Assembly (NCBI GenBank): GCA_041581135.1
Contig: JBFGCM010000006.1
Location: 1-64,000 of the forward strand
From: JBFGCM01 sp041581135
GTDB lineage: Bacteria; Actinomycetota; Acidimicrobiia; Spongiisociales; UBA5794
Length of the DNA stretch: 64,000 nucleotides
Reading direction: 5' to 3'
Below are positions 52,228 to 59,642 of the stretch, one piece after another (the stretch's first letter is position 1; every line of letters begins with the position of its first letter). The notes beneath the pieces were generated by a model. It did not search any database. It was not told the DNA's origin and worked only from the letters and a program-made list of their open reading frames with translations. The position numbers were made by a program, and so were the translations under genes.

Positions 52228-54390
52228 ATGAGAACGCTCGCCTATCTCGCCACGATTCCGACCAGCCGTGTAAAGGGCCTCGCCGGCAAGCGTGCCCAGA
52301 GCCTCGCCGAGGCGGGTATCACCTCGGTCGCCGATCTCATCCTGCACGCGCCTCGGCGATACCTGGACCGTTCGAGGCTCTTCGATCTCGGCGCGGCGCC
52401 GCTCGGGGAGGAGGTCACCGTCGGCGGCACGGTGAAATCGGTGTCGACCCGGCGCGCCCGTCGCAACCTCACCATCGTGCAGGCGGTCATCTACGACGGC
52501 ACGTCCGTGCTGGAAGCCGTGTGGTTCAACCAGGCGTTCCGTGCCCGTCAGCTCAGCGAAGGGGCCGAGGTGGCGCTCTCGGGCAAGATCGACAGGTATC
52601 GGGGGAAGCTCCGCATGAGCTCGCCGGCGGTGGACGTGTTGAACACCCCGACGCAATCGCTCCTCACCGGGAGGGTGGTGCCCATCCATCCCGGTGTCGG
52701 CGGGATCTCACCCGGACACCTTCGGCGCGCCATCCACAACGCCGTGAGGCGCTCAGTTCCGCTGGCAGACCCGCTGCCCGCCGAATTGGTGGAACGGCTC
52801 GGGCTGGTCACTCGCAGCACGGCGATCAGCAACGTGCACTTCCCGGAGACCATCGAGGAGGCGGATGAGGCCCGAGAGCGTCTGGTGTTCGACGAGCTGT
52901 TCCGCCTCGAGGTGGCGCTGGCGCTGCGCAAGCACCGTCAGATCCAAGAGGCCGAGGGCGTCGCCCACGAGGTGGACGGTCCGCTCGTGGCCAAGTTCGT
53001 GGCGGCGCTCCCTTACGAGCTGACCGGCGCTCAGCGCAGGGCGATCGACGAGATCCAGCGCGACCTCGCCGTGCCGCATCCGATGCACCGGCTGCTCCAG
53101 GGCGAGGTCGGTTCCGGCAAGACGGTGGTTGCGGTCTCCGCGTTGCTCACGGGTATCCAAGGCGGCTACCAAGGAGCGGTCATGGCCCCCACCGAGGTGC
53201 TCGCCGAGCAGCACTTCATGGGCATCACCGATCTCCTCGCGGAGGCAGGCATGGCGGCGGCACCGCTGGCAGCCGACGGCACCGCGTCGCTCTTCGATGC
53301 CGGCGGCGGTGAAGCGACGGTGACGGTGGCGTTGCTCACCGGATCCTCGGCGCGGCTCACGTCCCGCCCCGACGCCTCTCGAGACGAGGTGGCCGGCGCC
53401 ATCCACTCCGGTGCGGCCCACCTCGTGGTCGGAACCCATGCCCTCATCCAGGACGCCGTGTCGTTCCACCGGCTCGGCATCGCCGTCGTCGACGAGCAAC
53501 ACCGCTTCGGGGTGTTTCAGCGTGTCCAGTTACGAGAGAAGGGCACCGGCTACGACCCTGATCTGCTGATCATGACGGCGACTCCCATCCCGCGGACGCT
53601 CTCCATGACTCTGTACGGCGATCTCGACGTGACGCTCCTCGACGAGATGCCGCCGGGACGCACTCCCGTCGAGACGCGGCACGTGACCCGAGCTGAGCTC
53701 GATGCGGTGTACGACCTCATCCGCGACGAGGTCGCCGCCGGCCGTCAGGTGTTCGTCGTGTGCCCGCTCGTCGACGACAGCGAGAAGCTCCAAGCGGCGT
53801 CTGCGACGGCCGAGTACGAACGCCTTCAGGGCGTGTTGGCGGGGCTGCGTCTGGGACTGATCCATGGACAGCTGCGCCCTGCCGACAAGGAGGCGGTCAT
53901 GGCGGCGTTTCGCAGCCGCGAGCTCGATGTGCTGGTAGCCACCACCGTCATCGAGGTCGGTATCGACATTCCGAATGCAACGGTCATGGTCATCGAAGAC
54001 GCCGATAGGTTTGGTCTCAGCCAGCTCCACCAGCTGCGCGGCAGGGTGGGACGAGGTGCCCATGCCGCGACGTGCGTCCTCGTCGCCGAGCCCACCACAC
54101 CCGAGGGCGAGGCCCGCGTCGCTGCCATGGTCGCCACCACCGATGGGTTTCGCTTGGCCGAGGAGGACCTTCGTATCCGAGGTCAGGGCACCGTCTTCGG
54201 TGCACGGCAGGCGGGTATGGCGGACCTCCGCCTCGCCGACATCCTCCGGGATGCCGACGCCCTGGTCACGGCACGTAACGAGGCCTTCGGCCTGGTCGCA
54301 GCCGACCCCGACCTGTCGGCCCATCCCCAGATAAGGGAAGAGGTGCGAGCCTTGCTGGGAGAGGATGTCGAGTGGTTGTTCATCTCGTGA
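52228..54390 (+). CDS. recG: ATP-dependent DNA helicase RecG
   Basis: The 720-residue protein has the N-terminal wedge domain (VTVGGTVKSV, VEAVWFNQAF), Walker A GEVGSGKT at 292-299, VMAPTEVLAEQHF, VVDEQHRFGVFQRVQLREKG with DEQH at 422-425, IMTATPIPRTLSMTLYGDLD, VVATTVIEVGIDIPNATVM-type residues, and QLHQLRGRVGRG. RecG remodels stalled replication forks. Start is ATG 52228. It lies divergent from rpmB and before rsmD, a conserved neighbour. Confidence 0.93.
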   Translation: MRTLAYLATIPTSRVKGLAGKRAQSLAEAGITSVADLILHAPRRYLDRSRLFDLGAAPLGEEVTVGGTVKSVSTRRARRNLTIVQAVIYDGTSVLEAVWFNQAFRARQLSEGAEVALSGKIDRYRGKLRMSSPAVDVLNTPTQSLLTGRVVPIHPGVGGISPGHLRRAIHNAVRRSVPLADPLPAELVERLGLVTRSTAISNVHFPETIEEADEARERLVFDELFRLEVALALRKHRQIQEAEGVAHEVDGPLVAKFVAALPYELTGAQRRAIDEIQRDLAVPHPMHRLLQGEVGSGKTVVAVSALLTGIQGGYQGAVMAPTEVLAEQHFMGITDLLAEAGMAAAPLAADGTASLFDAGGGEATVTVALLTGSSARLTSRPDASRDEVAGAIHSGAAHLVVGTHALIQDAVSFHRLGIAVVDEQHRFGVFQRVQLREKGTGYDPDLLIMTATPIPRTLSMTLYGDLDVTLLDEMPPGRTPVETRHVTRAELDAVYDLIRDEVAAGRQVFVVCPLVDDSEKLQAASATAEYERLQGVLAGLRLGLIHGQLRPADKEAVMAAFRSRELDVLVATTVIEVGIDIPNATVMVIEDADRFGLSQLHQLRGRVGRGAHAATCVLVAEPTTPEGEARVAAMVATTDGFRLAEEDLRIRGQGTVFGARQAGMADLRLADILRDADALVTARNEAFGLVAADPDLSAHPQIREEVRALLGEDVEWLFIS

Positions 54391-54430
54391 ATGGTGATCC
54401 GGTGCCCGGTCCCCCGGACCCTTCAGTGTC

Positions 54431-54979
54431 GTGCGGGTGATCGCCGGCACGGCTAAGGGCAGGCGCCTGGTCGGGCCGAGAGGGCGGGACACGCGCCCGT
54501 TCATGGACCGGGTCAAGGAGGCGCTCTTCTCGTCCCTGGGTCAGCGGGTGCGGCACGCACGCGTGCTCGATCTCTACGCCGGGAGCGGATCCCTCGGGTT
54601 GGAGGCGCTGAGCAGAGGGGCCGAGTCCGCCGTGTTCGTCGAGTGGGACGAGGCGGCCCTCGCCGCGCTCGAAGCCAACATCGATGCGGTCGGGCTCGGA
54701 GGCCAGGTGGTTCGGTCTGATGTGATGGCGTATCTCGATGCTGCGTCGGAAAGGGAGGGCGACTATGACCTCGTGTTCGTTGACCCTCCCTACGACGCGC
54801 CGCTAGCGTCCGTGGAGGCGGTGCTCGCCGGCCTGGTCGGGATGCTCGGTGACGGGGCCAGAGTGGTCCTGCACCGTCGCGCCGGAGGCCCGGCGGCGGC
54901 GTTCCCCGCTGGGCTTCGGCTGGTCGATCGACGTCGATACGGCGACGCCGAGTTGTGGCTGTATGAGGAGTGCGAGTGA
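54431..54979 (+). CDS. rsmD: 16S rRNA m2G966 methyltransferase RsmD
   Basis: The 182-residue protein opens VIAGTAKGRRLVGPRG with RPFMDRVKEALFSSLG, the RsmD signature, then VLDLYAGSGSLGLEALSRGA for SAM binding and LVFVDPPYDAPL as the NPPY-like catalytic motif. It modifies G966 of 16S rRNA. Start is GTG 54431 in the frame MRVIAG; the stop overlaps coaD (GTGA). Confidence 0.9.
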   Translation: MRVIAGTAKGRRLVGPRGRDTRPFMDRVKEALFSSLGQRVRHARVLDLYAGSGSLGLEALSRGAESAVFVEWDEAALAALEANIDAVGLGGQVVRSDVMAYLDAASEREGDYDLVFVDPPYDAPLASVEAVLAGLVGMLGDGARVVLHRRAGGPAAAFPAGLRLVDRRRYGDAELWLYEECE

Positions 54980-55452
54980 TATCAGCCCTGGTTCCGGGGA
55001 GTTTCGATCCTCCCACCAACGGGCACATCGACGTGATCGCGCGATGTGCCAGCGTCTTCGGCAGGGTGCTGGTCGCCGTCGTCCAGAACCCGAGCAAGGA
55101 CCCCTTGTTCTCTGCCGACGAGCGGGTCGCATTGCTCGAAGAGTCGTTGGAGGAATGGGACAACGTCGAGGTGGAGGCCTTCACGGGCCTCCTCGTGGAT
55201 TTCGCAGCGGCTCGTGACATGTCAGTGATCGTCAAGGGACTGCGGGCGATGACGGATTTCGACTACGAGCTGCAGATGGCGCAGATGAACCGGCAATTGA
55301 CGGGCATCACGACGCTCTTCGTGGCCACCAAGCCCGAGTACGGTTACCTGTCGTCGTCGCTGGTGAAGCAGGTGGCACGATTGGGAGGGAGGGTCGCCGA
55401 CATGCTGCCGATGAACGTGGCCAAGGCGCTGGACGAGAAGCTCGGCTCATGA
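54976..55452 (+). CDS. coaD: Pantetheine-phosphate adenylyltransferase
   Basis: The 158-residue protein has PGSFDPPTNGHIDVIARCAS with the nucleotidyltransferase T/HxGH motif, VKGLRAMTDFDYELQMAQMN and YGYLSSSLVKQVARLGG. It makes dephospho-CoA. GTG 54976 overlaps the rsmD stop, with GAGGAG 5 nt upstream; the GTG at 54970 is less likely. Its stop overlaps the next gene. Confidence 0.93.
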   Translation: MISALVPGSFDPPTNGHIDVIARCASVFGRVLVAVVQNPSKDPLFSADERVALLEESLEEWDNVEVEAFTGLLVDFAAARDMSVIVKGLRAMTDFDYELQMAQMNRQLTGITTLFVATKPEYGYLSSSLVKQVARLGGRVADMLPMNVAKALDEKLGS

Positions 55453-55961
55453 CCGACGCGCCGCAAGGTCCGCCTCCGATCCCCGGTGAGTTTCTCGACA
55501 TGTTCGAGGAGCTCATTCAGTACGTCGAGGAGGCTCGCACCATCCCACTGTCCAAGAACGTGGTGTTGGAGAAGGACGACCTCATCGCCCGGCTCGATCA
55601 TCTCAAGCGCCTGCTTCCCGAGGAGCTGCGTGCAGCCCGCTGGATGGTGCGGCGACGCGAGGCCTACAAGGCCGAGAACGAAGAGAAGGCCAGGTCGATC
55701 CTCATGTCGGCCCGGCAGCGGGCGGACGAGATGGTGGCGGAGTCGTCCATCGTCAATGAAGCGGTCGAGGAGGCCAATCGGCTGGTCCGTAACGCCGAGG
55801 CCGAGGCGGCGCGGGTACGGCTCGAGGCCGAGGACCTCGCCGAGGCCCGCCTCAGCGAGGCAGAGACGATCCTCGGTGAGTTGCTCCAAGAGGTGCGCGA
55901 CGCACGCGCCGAGTTGCACCGTCCACAGCCGGCTGCACCGGAACCACCGATCTCGCAATAG
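55449..55961 (+). CDS. sepIVA: SepIVA-like coiled-coil septation protein
   Basis: The 170-residue protein starts FEELIQYVEEARTIPLSKNV, then LLPEELRAARWMVRRREAYK, and a long heptad-rich helix (RSILMSARQRADEMVAESSI), ending in a Pro-rich tail. The start resembles mycobacterial SepIVA (a DivIVA-like division protein), and the position between coaD and DUF177 agrees with it. It is shorter than SepIVA. The ATG overlaps the coaD stop (ATGA). Confidence 0.68.
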   Translation: MTDAPQGPPPIPGEFLDMFEELIQYVEEARTIPLSKNVVLEKDDLIARLDHLKRLLPEELRAARWMVRRREAYKAENEEKARSILMSARQRADEMVAESSIVNEAVEEANRLVRNAEAEAARVRLEAEDLAEARLSEAETILGELLQEVRDARAELHRPQPAAPEPPISQ

Positions 55962-56014
55962 CCTGGCTGGCCGGGTGCGGTCCGACACAGAGATCGGGTG
56001 CTACGGCGGAGCCC

Positions 56015-56020
56015 TAACAT
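56015..56020 (+). promoter_or_regulatory. Leaderless-type -10 box (TAACAT)
   Basis: TAACAT lies 8 nt before the GTG at 56029. Confidence 0.38.
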
Positions 56021-56028
56021 CGGCCCCC

Positions 56029-56547
56029 GTGGCCGACGACACTCCGTTCCGTGTTCCCGTGTCCGACCTCCTCCGCCGACCCGGATCGTCTCGGGTCGTC
56101 GTGGTGGATGCGCCGGCCGGCTTTCGTGTGCAGTTGTCGAGGATGGCTCCCGACTCGACCATCCGAGCCGAGCTCGAGCTGTCTTCGATGTCTGGCGGCA
56201 TCTTCGCCCGCGGTCCGGTGACCTACCGAGTGGTCCACAGCTGCAGCCGATGCCTGACGGAGCGCACCGAGACCAACACGATCCGCGTAGCCCAGTTGTT
56301 CGCAGACGACGATGCCGACGACATCGACTACCGCATCGAGGGTGAGGAGATCGATCTCGAACCGATGCTGCGCGACGAGATCATTCTGGATTGGCCGATC
56401 TCACCGTCATGCGGGGACGCCTGCGAGGGACTTGGTTCTGAGGCGGAAAGCGACTTGAATGACACGTCTCTCCGGGAGGAATCGCCATTTGCGGCTCTGC
56501 GCGACCTCCTGCCAGAGGCTCCGTCGACCGATCCGGTTGAGGACTGA
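56029..56547 (+). CDS. yceD: YceD/DUF177 protein
   Basis: The 172-residue protein has the DUF177 pattern: GFRVQLSRMAPDSTIRAELE, HSCSRCLTERTET with a CxxC, IDLEPMLRDEIILDWPISP and a second Cys pair (CGDAC). YceD proteins sit by rpmF and are linked to 23S rRNA maturation in plants and bacteria. GTG 56029 is chosen; a longer frame from 55486 is a shadow of the sepIVA-like gene. Ends 14 bp before rpmF. Confidence 0.85.
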   Translation: MADDTPFRVPVSDLLRRPGSSRVVVVDAPAGFRVQLSRMAPDSTIRAELELSSMSGGIFARGPVTYRVVHSCSRCLTERTETNTIRVAQLFADDDADDIDYRIEGEEIDLEPMLRDEIILDWPISPSCGDACEGLGSEAESDLNDTSLREESPFAALRDLLPEAPSTDPVED

Positions 56548-56561
56548 GCGAAAGAGGACCC

Positions 56562-56738
56562 ATGGCGGTACCCAAGAAAAAGATGTCGCGTTCCCGCACC
56601 CGCCGCAGGCAGGCGCAATGGAAGGTGTCCGCACCGCGCACAACCAAGTGCCCGCAGTGCAGCGCGCCCAAACTTCCCCATCGGGCGTGTGCCGAGTGTG
56701 GCACCTACAAGGGGCGTGAAGTCCTGCCAGAGGCGTAG
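56562..56738 (+). CDS. rpmF: Ribosomal protein bL32
   Basis: The 58-residue protein reads MAVPKKKMSRSRTRRRQAQW, then TKCPQCSAPKLPHRACAECG and GTYKGREVL. The CxxC pairs form the zinc ribbon. AAAGAGG lies 5 nt before the ATG. It is too short for the usual cutoff but is clear. Followed by plsX, as in many bacteria. Confidence 0.94.
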   Translation: MAVPKKKMSRSRTRRRQAQWKVSAPRTTKCPQCSAPKLPHRACAECGTYKGREVLPEA

Positions 56739-56747
56739 AGGCGCGCC

Positions 56748-57710
56748 GTGGCCCGCATCGCCCTCGATGCCATGGGCGGCGACAAGGCGCCAGCCGAGAC
56801 GGTCGCCGGTGCGATCGACGCCGCCGCCTCCGGGGCCGAGGTCGTGCTTGTCGGCGACGCTGACACGATCCGTCCGATGCTCGACGGCGCCGACATCGAG
56901 GTCGTGCATGCCGCAGAGGTCGTCGAGATGGGCGACGATCCGGCAACAGCGATCCGTGAGAAGAAGAACGCCTCCATCAACGTCGCCGCCCGACTCGTGT
57001 CGTCCGGCCAGGCGTCGGGCATGGTGTCTGCCGGTTCGACCGGAGCGGCGCTCGCCGCGGCCGCATTCATCATCGGCCGGCTTCCCACCGTCGCCAGACC
57101 CGCCATCGGGTCGATCTTCCCGACGGGCCATGTGCTACTCGATGCGGGAGCGAACCTCGACGTCAAGCCGTCCCACCTGGCGCAATTCGCCGTCATGGGC
57201 TCGGTGCTCGCCGAGATCTATCTGCAGCGAGACGCGCCGCGGGTCGGCCTCCTGAACATCGGTGAGGAACGCGGCAAGGGACGCCTACTGGAGAAGGAAG
57301 CGTTCGCCCTGCTCGAAGCGGCCCCGGTGAACTTCGTGGGGAATGCAGAAGGCCGTGACCTCGCCTCCAACGCCGTCGACGTGCTGGTGACCGACGGGTT
57401 CACCGGCAACGTGCTCTTGAAGGGCTCCGAGGGGATTGCTCGTGCGGTGGGCCGCATCATCGCCCAGCACCTCGCCGCCATGCCGGCGTTGGCCGGCCAC
57501 GTCGAGGCCATTCACCATGGCATGCAGGATGCCTTTCACACGCTCGATCCCGAGTCCTACGGCGGCGCACATCTCGTGGGCACCCGCGGTGTGGTGGTGA
57601 TCGCCCATGGGTCGTCCTCGCGGCGGGCCATCGCCAACGCCATCCGCATGGCGGCGGATGGCGCCGAGGCCGATCTGGTGGGGCGGATCGAAGCGGGGCT
57701 CGCGCCCTGA
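56748..57710 (+). CDS. plsX: Phosphate acyltransferase PlsX
   Basis: The 320-residue protein opens RIALDAMGGDKAPAETVAGA, with GDDPATAIREKKNASINVAA, MVSAGSTGAALAAAAFI, LDAGANLDVKPSHLAQFAVM and LVTDGFTGNVLLKGSEG. PlsX makes acyl phosphate for phospholipid synthesis. GTG 56748, 9 bp after rpmF. Confidence 0.93.
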   Translation: MARIALDAMGGDKAPAETVAGAIDAAASGAEVVLVGDADTIRPMLDGADIEVVHAAEVVEMGDDPATAIREKKNASINVAARLVSSGQASGMVSAGSTGAALAAAAFIIGRLPTVARPAIGSIFPTGHVLLDAGANLDVKPSHLAQFAVMGSVLAEIYLQRDAPRVGLLNIGEERGKGRLLEKEAFALLEAAPVNFVGNAEGRDLASNAVDVLVTDGFTGNVLLKGSEGIARAVGRIIAQHLAAMPALAGHVEAIHHGMQDAFHTLDPESYGGAHLVGTRGVVVIAHGSSSRRAIANAIRMAADGAEADLVGRIEAGLAP

Positions 57711-57712
57711 TC

Positions 57713-58414
57713 GTGGAGGCGCTGCACACCCTCGAGTCGGCCGTGGGCCATGCGTTCGAGGATCCGTCGCTGCTGCGGTTGGCGGTCATCCATCGCTCGT
57801 ATCTGGCCGAGCACGACGAGCCGGAGTCGTACGAGCGTTTGGAGTTCCTCGGTGATGCCGTGTTGCAGCTGTCGGTGACCGACTACCTCTATCGGACGTT
57901 TCCCGACCTGCAGGAGGGGGAACTCGCCAAGGTCCGAGCCTCGGTGGTGAACGAGCGAGCACTCGCTCGGACCGCGCGGCGCTTCGGCGTCGACGATGCG
58001 TTGCTCCTCGGCAAGGGGGAAGAGCAGACCGGTGGCCGCACCAAGCCGTCGATCCTGGCGGACGCCATGGAGGCGATCCTCGGCGCCGTGTACCTCGACG
58101 GCGGCTTCGGAGTCGTCCGGGAGATCGTGATTCGCCATTGGTCGGAACTCATAGACGAGCGGGCGGTGACCCCCGGCCTCCGTGACTACAAGACCCGACT
58201 GCAGGAGACGCTTGCCCAGCGGTCGTTGCGGCCGGAGTACGACGTCACCGAGTCCGGGCCGGAGCACGCCAAGATCTTCGAGGCATCCGTGCACGCCAAC
58301 GGGTTCTCGTTGGGGATCGGCGTGGGCACCTCCAAGAAGCGGGCCGAGCAGGAGGCCGCCCGTATCGCCTTCGAGAGCCTGGCGCGTCGCTTCGCCGACA
58401 CGGACGATGCCTGA
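57713..58414 (+). CDS. rnc: Ribonuclease III
   Basis: The 233-residue protein has the RNase III signature ERLEFLGDAVLQLSVTDYLY, KPSILADAMEAILGAVYLDG with the second metal site, and a C-terminal dsRNA-binding domain (DYKTRLQETLAQRSLRPEYD, GTSKKRAEQEAARIAFESLA). It cleaves double-stranded rRNA precursors. GTG 57713 is 2 bp after plsX; it overlaps mutM at its end. Confidence 0.93.
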   Translation: MEALHTLESAVGHAFEDPSLLRLAVIHRSYLAEHDEPESYERLEFLGDAVLQLSVTDYLYRTFPDLQEGELAKVRASVVNERALARTARRFGVDDALLLGKGEEQTGGRTKPSILADAMEAILGAVYLDGGFGVVREIVIRHWSELIDERAVTPGLRDYKTRLQETLAQRSLRPEYDVTESGPEHAKIFEASVHANGFSLGIGVGTSKKRAEQEAARIAFESLARRFADTDDA

Positions 58415-59237
58415 GCTTCCAGAGGTCGAGACCACCCGTCGCTGCGTCGAACCCGAGCTGCTGGGGGCGGTGATCACACGTGTCGAGGTCCGACGCGACC
58501 GCATGGTTCGGCGCCAGGCGCAACCGGCGGACTTCGAGCCGCGGCTGGTCGGCAGACGCGTGGTGGCGGTTGACCGGCACGGGAAGTTCTTGAAGGTGCG
58601 GCTCGACGACGACATGGTGTGGGTGACGCATCTGGGCATGTCCGGACGCGTGGCGATGGCTGATCGGGGCGATGACGAAGTACCGCACACCAACGTGGTG
58701 GTGGGCTTGGACACGGGTCGCGAGTTTCGCCTCGTCGATCCGCGAACGTTCGGTTTCGTCGTGGCGTACACCCCCGATGAGCTGGTCGAGTCGCCTATGG
58801 GGCGCCTCGGACCGGATGCCTTCACTGCGCTGCCGGCGTCGCGTCAGCTCGCCGCCCGACTCGCCGGGCGCTCCGCACCAATCAAGGCGTTGCTCCTCGA
58901 CCAGTCCATCGTGGCCGGCATCGGCAACATCTATGCCGACGAGGCATTGCATCGGGCGAGCATCGCGCCGGAACGACCGGGAGGGTCGCTGGGCGTGGAG
59001 GAGATCAAGCGATTGCGCCGTGCTATTCGGGCCACGTTGGAGGCCGGTCTGCGCTGGGGCGGCACGAGCCTCGACGACCTGGCCTATCTGTTGCCGGACG
59101 GTCGTGCCGGCGAGTTCGTGGCACGATTGCGCGCGTACGGGAGGACGGGGGAGCCCTGCCGGCGGTGCGGAACCCCGATCGTCTCCACCGTGCTCCGCCA
59201 ACGGAGCACGCACTGGTGTCCGCGCTGCCAGACTTGA
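58407..59237 (+). CDS. mutM: Formamidopyrimidine-DNA glycosylase
   Basis: The 276-residue protein starts PELPEVETTRRCVEPEL (Pro1 nucleophile and Glu2 after Met removal), has VDRHGKFLKV with the catalytic Lys, LLLDQSIVAGIGNIYADEAL for the H2TH region and a closing zinc finger (CRRCGTPI, CPRCQT). It removes oxidised purines. ATG 58407 overlaps the rnc stop; the longer open frame from 58182 is a shadow of rnc. Confidence 0.92.
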   Translation: MPELPEVETTRRCVEPELLGAVITRVEVRRDRMVRRQAQPADFEPRLVGRRVVAVDRHGKFLKVRLDDDMVWVTHLGMSGRVAMADRGDDEVPHTNVVVGLDTGREFRLVDPRTFGFVVAYTPDELVESPMGRLGPDAFTALPASRQLAARLAGRSAPIKALLLDQSIVAGIGNIYADEALHRASIAPERPGGSLGVEEIKRLRRAIRATLEAGLRWGGTSLDDLAYLLPDGRAGEFVARLRAYGRTGEPCRRCGTPIVSTVLRQRSTHWCPRCQT

Positions 59238-59254
59238 GCGCCTGGAGGTGTCCT

Positions 59255-59554
59255 ATGGGACCGGACGAGCAGCCAACCCCAAGGACCGTCGCCGTCAGAG
59301 GCGTGGTGCGGGGCCGCGTGCAAGGTGTCGGATTCCGCTACTACGCCCATCGTGAGGCGCTGCGCCATGGGGTGGTGGGTTGGATCGCGAACCGCGCCGA
59401 CGGCTCGGTGGAGTTCGTCGCCCAGGGCACGCCGCGCGCGCTGAGCGCGTTTCGCGCCTTCCTGGAGCGCGGGCCCTCCCACGCCAACGTCGCAGGTCTC
59501 ACGTGGGAGAGCCACGAGGTTGACGCCGGCTTGACCGGCTTTGCCGCGAGATAG
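59255..59554 (+). CDS. acyP: Acylphosphatase
   Basis: The 99-residue protein has the acylphosphatase core VVRGRVQGVGFRYYAHREAL with the Arg, then GVVGWIANRADGSVEFVAQG with the Asn. It hydrolyses acyl phosphates. ATG 59255 has GGAGGTG upstream at a 4-nt gap. It sits between mutM and smc, the mycobacterial order. Confidence 0.9.
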   Translation: MGPDEQPTPRTVAVRGVVRGRVQGVGFRYYAHREALRHGVVGWIANRADGSVEFVAQGTPRALSAFRAFLERGPSHANVAGLTWESHEVDAGLTGFAAR

Positions 59555-59601
59555 CCCCATCTGACGGCGCCAGGTCCGATGGAGCGCCGGCGGGCGGATG
59601 A

Positions 59602-59630
59602 TTACATATTTGTAGTTCGGCCCGTGATAA
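59602..59630 (+). promoter_or_regulatory. Promoter of smc
   Basis: TTACAT at 59602-59607 and TGATAA at 59625-59630 are spaced by 17 bp, so the start would fall about 6 nt before the TTG at 59643. Confidence 0.5.
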
Positions 59631-59642
59631 CCTGCGCCCGCT

